DNA of 64,000 bases, taken from Micropterix aruncella. Its lineage: Eukaryota > Arthropoda > Insecta > Lepidoptera > Micropterigidae. The DNA lies in NCBI GenBank assembly GCA_944548615.1, contig OX155980.1, positions 614,282 to 678,281 on the forward strand, read 5' to 3'. The notes below the pieces were generated by a model. It had not been told where the DNA came from, did no database searches, and saw only the letters and a program-made list of their open reading frames with translations. The translations under genes were made by a program, and so were the position numbers. The first letter of the stretch is position 1, and the number at the start of each line of letters is the position of its first letter. Shown one piece after another: positions 51,701 to 60,700 of the stretch.

Positions 51701-54700
51701 CTGTTAGGGAATTCAGTGCCGTGCATATTTTCTGCAACAATCAATTTACCAAGGATGTCCAGGTGGGTAATAAATTTAGATTTTCTACTTTTTGTTGCTT
51801 AATGTAAACCAAATAATTTTTAAAACTTGATCAGTATGTAGTTCGAATTTTGATCAAAGAAAAATGTTGTCTTGATGGCAATAATGCTTTGATCAGACTG
51901 ATATATCAATATCTCGATAATAAAATCAATGGTAGGCATTGATAATTGCAAGATTCATTTAATTATCATTTATTGGTATTATGGTTGATTTGCTCATGGT
52001 TCTCCTTTAGTAAAAATAACTTCAGTGACCTCGAAATTCGTCTAATTTTTTTGAAAATAGGCGATGAGAGGCCGCTTTTATATAAGGTTAATGACCTGCT
52101 CTTATAAACGCACTTCTGCAAAGAAATATGTGGAAATTAAATGTGATGAATCAATCGACCAAAGGAAATAACAGTCATTTATAATAGGATGTCTTCATTT
52201 ATCTTTCTTCGTTGTAGGTTTTCTCCGAAGCAATTATCTCGTTCTCGGTAGGAGGTCAGATATTCAACGGTCAACCAATTACATACAACTACGTAGAGGA
52301 TAAAATATTCGAGAATTCCAGGAACATCTCTATCAAGCTTCACCATCGAATCGGACGCTATGTTCGACTTCAACTATACTTTAATGCTAAATGGATTATG
52401 ATCAGTGAGATTATTTTCGATTCAGGTAATTTCAAAATTTGCCCACCTAATTTTCCATACAGTTGCCCCAAGATCGCTGAAAATCCACCGAAGTTGAGGA
52501 CTCTCCAGATATTGTCTTCTTATCGTATTCTTCAATAGCAATGCTTATTTTTTAAATTTTCTTTATGCCCTGTTGCTTTTTGATATTGATGAATAAATAT
52601 AATTATAGAATTTTCACATACATCATTATGCTTTGCTAATGTATTTAAGTTCAGCGATTTAAGTTCCTTCTTTTAACGAATAGCTTTATGCTAAACCTTC
52701 TGCTACGTTCCTCGTGGGTTTTCATCGATTGTCTTATTAAGTCTATGATTAAAAAAAATAATTATTTCTTGGCAGATGTGGCAAATGGAAATTTCTCAGC
52801 CGAGTCGCCTACTACTGAAAAGTGTATCGACTGCTCTGGGACCAGAATTCCCACAGCGCAGCAAGATGACCCAACTTACATGGCCGTCATTATCGGGGTG
52901 TTGATCGTCATAGTGATCCTCCTAGCTGTCGTTATATTCTTCACCGTCAATCGGCACAGGCAGAAGAAATGCTTCGCCAGTCCTCTGACTTCTAAGCTCG
53001 TGGTCCCCGGAGGTCAAAGTGCTGGAATGGCATCGGATAAATGCGAAGATTACTCCCGCTGCGGCGCTTCCAGCAACGTCTCCACCTTGCCCGCGAACAA
53101 CGCTGGCAACGATTACCTGTTGGATATGAAAATCGATGACTACCAAGAGCCATATCAAGCTCTGAAGTACGCCCCTTACTACAGCTATAGCACCATCGGC
53201 ATGGAGATGAAGGAGCTCAGCAAGGATGGAAATAGCTCGATAATCGGTAAGTAAATAAATGTATTATTATTGCGCTAATGCGAAAAAAAGCTAGCGATTT
53301 TGCGAATGGACGCTAAGCGATCTGCATGCGAGTCTCTATAGTGTCCGGTCTCCGTAAAGAAATCATCTTTCTATATTGTCTTAGAATCTTCTACCTACGA
53401 ATACGCAGTGCCAGAAATCGGATCGGGGACTTTACCTTTACTGTCCGTTGAACGATCAGCACCGACTCCGCCAGTAGCCCAACCAGATATCCTCTGCAAT
53501 AGGAGTAGCCTTCAGTCTTCGCGCTCATCGCAAGCATCTAGGTCACCTTTCAGAGATGTTAACAAGGTAAGGGCTTAAGGATTGATTCAGCTGTCTATTT
53601 ACGTTCGACAATAGTCGAAGTGTAAGAGTATGTGGAATATTTATCATGTAAGAAAATACATGATATGTTTTCTATATTATAACTAAAAAGGATTAGAAAT
53701 ACATAACGGGGTATGCTAGAAAAGTGATTAGCTTCAATTACCATCATTACCAAAATCATTGCGATTTAACTAAACTGCTACATTCAGCTTCATTAGTTGG
53801 CCCTTGAATAACACCAACACTTTTAATCATGATATTCCTGATACATACCATTATATAAAATAAAAATTTATTTAAACAAAAATAAATGACAACCTTACAT
53901 GGGAAATGACTAGTATATACATAGACCAGTATATATAAAAAAAAAACAGTACAAATTGATCAAATAAATTACATAAAAGAAAATCTCAAATACTACACCA
54001 AAATATTCCAAACAATGAAACTTCTTTTACTTTTTTATTTTGTCAACATTAGTTTAGACCATTTGAAAAGTCATGTATGTCATAGACACTAAGAAACATG
54101 CCCCATTCTCCCAGCCGTTAATAAAATTATCAACATCATCAACTAAAATTTTAATTATAAGATAAATAAAGGGGTCTGATAAATAAAGGGGTCTGACTAT
54201 ATCGCTTCCATATTACATAGAGTAACAGTAATTGACAAACAGCATCACTAGAAGTAGCTATCTATTGATTATACCGATTTTTAAAATTATTTTTGACATT
54301 TTTAAATACTGTTATTTGGTTCTTTTTTCTTAGTGATTGATTTTTCAAAAGGTTTTGACTGTTTACATGACAGAATATAACAATTCATGATAAACTAAAT
54401 GTTTTTTTTCATTTATAATGTCGAACTATAAAGTTTTCTATTGGACTATAAAAAAGTTAAGATACTCTAGAGTATCATGCAACAAGTAAATATATAAAAA
54501 ATAATATAAACACGACTGCCACTACAGAAAGGCACTACGTATTTTTATTACGATTTTTTTAATGAAATATTTGTGGTTTATGTATCTATCCATAGAGATA
54601 CATGTATATTTCCAGAATGTACTCAATCATACCGTTCATTTGACACTAAACACGATATATTTATGTTAATTTATTGACATTGACATTTGAACACTTAGAC

Positions 54701-57700
54701 TACTACTTACTTGATATTTGGATACTTAATGTTTTCTATAACACTGAATATGACATACTGATTCTAGCAATATCACACACGTTTAAATCGGTTAAAGCGT
54801 TTAGAAAGTTATGGTGTAATAAAGAAACAGAAAACATATTTAGATGAACCCTGAGCACATTCTTCTTCTTCTTCATCAGCGCGCATTCGCCCACCGTTGG
54901 GCATACGCCTCTCCAATCACTCTCCATCCGGATCGGTTGTCCGTTTCCCTCACCCAGACAGGTCCAGCTGTCTCCTTGATGTCATAAGGTTGTACTGTTG
55001 ATCATGATTGGAGGTATTTAGCCCGATACCCGCCACGTCGGTTACACGTCTTGGCGAGCTCCACACTTTCAGAAAAATATTTCCATTTCCTAGGCTTGTG
55101 GCAACCTGGTCGGGTTACTTAACCGCCCAATTACACTATATTCACTAAATTTCTTATTAAATTATTATTTATTGTTGAGAAAATTTCAAAATATATGTTG
55201 ACGCTTAGAATTTAAATTTCGAATTACAGCACTTTACAGTCCTTTTTTATTGGCTAGTCGTGTAAAAAGCCTGCAATAACTACCTGTTACTTAACAGTAG
55301 CTTGTATATTACAAACCTACAGTACCGTATGTTGTAATACGTCCGAGAGCAGTATATTCGCCAATTGTATACGGATGTAATGTAATGTAATCTGTGTCGT
55401 ATGTAGAATGATAATACTGCCCCCGATAGTAAAAAGGGCGCATCTAACATTTTTTTCCGAAATAGAGTTATATTTGTATATTGCCGTGATCAGCAAAAAA
55501 AGACGCGTCTGCTCATATTTTTTATATTTTTCTAGCTCGACTGTACACGAAGTTACAGTAACGTCAAAGGACGCAAGTACATGTATTTTTCTACGAATAC
55601 TAAGCTAAAAGGACGCATTGAATGTAAGCTAGAATGAAAAGGCTTATTTGCATATATTATGTGTTCTTTTCTTTTGGAAAATTTCCATCAGTTCAGAAAT
55701 TGAAAAGACGCATTTTCTTCTGTACTAAGTAGGTAAGGCGTTAGTGATCACTTGCGTCTTTGCAATCTAACTCACTTTCGTCTTTCACTAAGTAGTTTAA
55801 GCGCATGTGGCAAATGGGCCTTTTATATTTAGTAATTCCTTTAGATGTTTGGACGCTTCTGCCAAATGCGCCTTTTCTATTTAGTATTTCAATAAACTTT
55901 TTGGACGCATGTGGCAGAATAGGAATATTGCAAGTATAACTAATACTACATTAAAAAGGCGCAAGTAGCCAATTGCGACCTTTCTAGAAGCAGTTCGTTG
56001 ACTATGCTTAGTTGAAAAGACGTAAATGGCTATTTACGACTTTTAAACCTAATATCAAGTATTTCCCTAAATTTTTTTTTACTAAGATGAAAAGGAAAAT
56101 TGTTAATAATTCAATAAATAATTAGGATATAGAAAAATTATAAATCACACATTATAGTTGAAACGCAAACCCAATTTATTGCATTAACAGAATGTGTCTA
56201 TAGTTTTTCTTTATGAGACAGCAAGCATTTAAATAATTTTTACACAAAACATTTTTTATCTCGGTTTAGACTTTATGCTACATGCGCCCTTCTTATTATC
56301 GGGGGCAGCATATGAACCACGATATTGTCTTTGTAAACTATTTTTGTATTCTACATATTCGTTTCGGAATTAATAATACAGTTTCCTCCTAATTTCCTTA
56401 TTGTAGCCATCCAGTCAGGTAGACATATTCACTGCCGTCAAGAAGCGACTGCATAATGGCATCATACCGGAGTTCCCGAGGCACAGGTTAAGAATGCTCT
56501 CAAAACTTGCCGAAGGCGCTTTCGGAACGGTGAGTTAAACGTTCACTGTCTCGTTAAGTTCGTATTTGCATCGTGTCGCCTGCGACTTCTCTCAAACTTT
56601 ACCGCTTTGCAAGATTCCTACTGTTTAATTTAAGAATGACTGCTCTTTGCGAAAGCGACTGCGCGTCCTTTACGACTTTATCAATATTTACCTTGAATTG
56701 AGCTGTTTCGTTTTCGCAGGTTTATGTAGCGGAAGCTGAGGGAGTTCCAGAATACGGCGGAATTGCGTCTCTGGAGAAAAAGCTTGTCGCTGTGAAAGTG
56801 CTGTCGCAGGACGCTAACGAAACTGAAAAGTAAGACTTTTATAGCCCAAATATGCAAATAAACCTTCCAAGTTTAGTAAAATCTTGAAGTTTATTTATTT
56901 ATTTATTTTATTTTCGGGAAACATACAGCGCTTCATTAATTATTACAAAATATTCTAATACAGTGTTTCGCTGGCCGATTAATTGTTTCCTACATTATTT
57001 TCTTATACGGTAAATCAAAAGTTGCATTGCACTAAATTAAATTATTGCACTAAATTAAATAAATTATAATCGAACTATTGCAAGGGTAGGAAAGGATAGG
57101 GATGGGATATATGTAGGATAGGATAGAGGTATTCAAATTATACTCTTTGCTATTCTCATTTTCGCTCTGAGTGTTTTGAAACAATTTGTATACTCACTAT
57201 GAGTAAAGGGAACATATTGGAAATTAGCAGCAACCAACAAAAATATCACCTTACATTATGGTTAATAAACCTTGGTAGGAGAGAGACGGAGAAAACATTT
57301 ATCACAATTTTAATAAATAAATATATTTATTTTATATATATTTTATATACGTATTTTTACTACATAATGATTATATATTATTAGTTATTATTTTAAATGA
57401 TTATTTATTATTGCTGTTGTATATTATTATTATTGTTATACATTGTTATTTAGTATTACAAGTTTATAGTTCTAATATTATATTGGTGTACTGAGAATTT
57501 CATTTTAACTTGATTTGATTCAAATTTTTTATTTTTAGTTTGGAAGTTATGTAGTTTATAATCATTTGTATTGGTGTTCTCCTTAGAACAGCCTCTGCCT
57601 AGTTAGGAGGAACACAATCTATATTAAGTGCTAACGGTGTATTTTTTTGTGGACCAATAAATAAATAAACAAATAAATAAATATATAATCACTTCCTAGA

Positions 57701-60700
57701 TGCCTAAGCTAAGGACAGCCTCGCTGAATATAGGTTGATTCAAGTAAAAAATTTCGATATCTTCGAATCGTATCACTTACATAGAAAAGTAGGGTTATTA
57801 GTAATTTTAAAAATAATAATATGCATTGTTTTAAGATTAAAATTTATTTACATGAGCTACACGTATTATGACTATTACTTGTTTTTAATATTATTAATGT
57901 TTACGAGGGTAACTCTAAATCAAAAGATAAAGAATGCCTAATTCCCTGAAAACCAAAAACAAACATGAAGTCACAGGTTCGATATTACGCTCATTTACTT
58001 ACGGTAATGTGCACGTAGCAAATAAAACAAAATGATATTCTTTTTATTGGTTTGGATCGTATTAAAATAAAGTTTAAAACGTGTTAGTTTCACTTTACAT
58101 TAAATTCGAATTGAAATCTCTTCCCAAAGATCAACATAAATCTGTCGTTTACAAAGTTACCTTATGAACGCAGTGCATCAGAGAACATGTCATGTTTAAA
58201 ACTGCAAATGAATCACATATTAAAAAGCTACTTAGGTTGGGTAATGAATTGAATTATAGTTTTCAAATTAGTTTATAGTTTTCTTTTATGTTCTCGATGC
58301 CAGCATGCCCCTTCAACCGCTCTTTCAAAGATCTCCGACGATTATGTACTTCTCGATCCCCTACTGAGTGTATAGTCACCGTAGTGGCATAGTTTTCTAC
58401 ATACAGCTTTCCAATCAAATATTGCAATATCGCGGAGTAGTTTCGTTCGTATTTTCTAACCTTGTCCTATTCATAATATGTATGTGTAGGCTGTTCGACT
58501 AATGATAACATTTTTCATCCAGGGATGAATTCCAACGCGACGTCAGAGTACTAGCTGCTTTGGACGATCCAGCGCTGGCCAGAGTTCTAGGAATCTGCTA
58601 TTCAGCACCCCTAGCTGTGGTTCTCGAGTATTTAGAACACGGAGACCTGTGCCAATTGCTCTTGACGTCACCACCGCCGCCCCACGGTGCTCTACTCTAC
58701 ATGGCAACGCAAATTGCCAGCGGAATGAAGTACCTGGAGGCTTTGAACTTTGTCCACAGGGATCTGGCTACCAGGTAAATTTCACTTTTCGTGACATTGA
58801 GGATGCTTGGAAGGATGGATGGTAATGGTATTGCTGATGTAGTCAATGAGGTTGTGGATGATTTTGTTGAATGTGAATACGCATCTCTCGAAGCAAGAAT
58901 GCGCCAAAGAGGGAAAATTAGGAAAGAAAAGTTATTGAGTCGGCCTGATGAGTTGTTTCAGATCTGTTACAATTGGAGAGTCTATATACATGAAACTCAC
59001 TACGGCATGTTTTCGACCCTCAAAATATTTTGTAGAGTGAGTTAGTGCACGCATACTAATGTATAACGGTGGCATATTCAATAACTGCATAATTTCATGA
59101 ATATGGAGATCGGCCGCCCGCGATGTTTTACAACAGTAAAACCACCGATCGGTGGCATTGGCATTCCAGTGGGTTAACTAATTCAAAATAATAACATATC
59201 TAAATTCTCTCTTAGGAATTGCTTGGTTGGAAAAGCATATCAGGTCAAGATATCAGACTTCGGCACAGACAACGAAGCCTACTCTTGCGATTACTACAGA
59301 ATAGATGGAAGACTGCCACTGCCCATCAGATGGCTGGCTTGGGAGACGGTGTTTCTTGGAAGCTATACAACCAAAACGGACGTCTGGGCCTTTGGTGTTA
59401 CCTTGGATGAAATTCTAAACCTCTGTAGGAGGAGGCCGTATGAGGAACTGAACGACAATCAGGTCAGTATATTCTGAGTCTTGTTTTTTCTTTGTTCTTT
59501 GGCCGATGACCTCTCTCTCTCTCCTAAGTTTAAATTCATGTTTTCTAATTCTGACTAATTAATCGCATTTTCAGTTTCAAAGGTCTGGTAAACGGCAGTT
59601 TAGTTGCACGTTTTCTCTAATTTAACCAATTTATCATGGCTCCGTCGCTCCCTTCATACGTCTATTTCAGTAGCAGCTCGCTGAACTGCCGATCATATTC
59701 CGTCATCTAAATATAGGAACGCGCGGCAACGAAATGTTTTAACCATTTTCTGATGTTCTTCAATCACTCTCCTGGCATTACTATCCGGCTAAATTTATCA
59801 ATTCATTAATTGTACGAAATACCTCTTCTTTGTGTTTCTTTTATTTTAGAGGTTTGATATATTAATCGATCAGTAATGACTTCTTCTTTTGGCACTTCTT
59901 CCTCAGCAGATCTATTCCTGGTATTGATCTTTGTCGCAATATAATACTTCTATGAGTAAATTGGCCAGTTTTCTTCTCTAGAATCAAGGCAGTTCAAATT
60001 TAAATTTCTCTTCTACTCTGCGTAAATTTCCTTTCCACCTATGTTTTCATTGGTGACGCATTCGTACCATGATCTACTGTTTTATTTCAAAATACTTTAA
60101 TTTTTACAAGATTTTTAAATGTTTTAAAATTAAATATTATCTTGAATATTATGGTAAAAATATAACATATTCTATAAGTAAAATTCAAAAATGGATTATG
60201 CTTATAAACGCTCTTAATTAGTAATTCAACATATTAACATGTTTTGCACAAGTTGTTTTTTAGAAAAGTATCTGATTTCTTCATGTCAGCCTTCGTTGTA
60301 CTTTTGGTTTACTTCATTCTCTTCTACACAGTGGTAGAGAGGTTTAAAATAGGGTTCATTGTGAGGCGGTTTTAGGGCTACAGGGCTATTAGATATTATT
60401 GGTGAGCACCAGACAAGTAAGTACCTACACATAAAACTAAACAGAAAAAATATAAAAAAATCTCGGTCAAAATCAAGGAAAATAAAGTTTCTTACTATAT
60501 TTCTATTGTTTTCATTTATGAAAAATTTAAAAAACGCCATCGAAATCTTCATTTTTTTTTAGACCTTTGTCACTGATAAAAAATACTGAATATCTGAGTT
60601 GGATATAAAAGATGCTTTTCCTCGGTATCAAAGCCCTAAAGCAAATACTTTTGGTACATTTTAACTAAGTTTAAAAAGGAGTTTGTGCTAACGTTTATAT

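Noticed and set aside
58791..59045. 84-residue ORF just after Ddr exon 11
   Set aside because: It lies wholly in intron 11 after a valid GT donor, and exon 12 joins exon 11 in phase without it.
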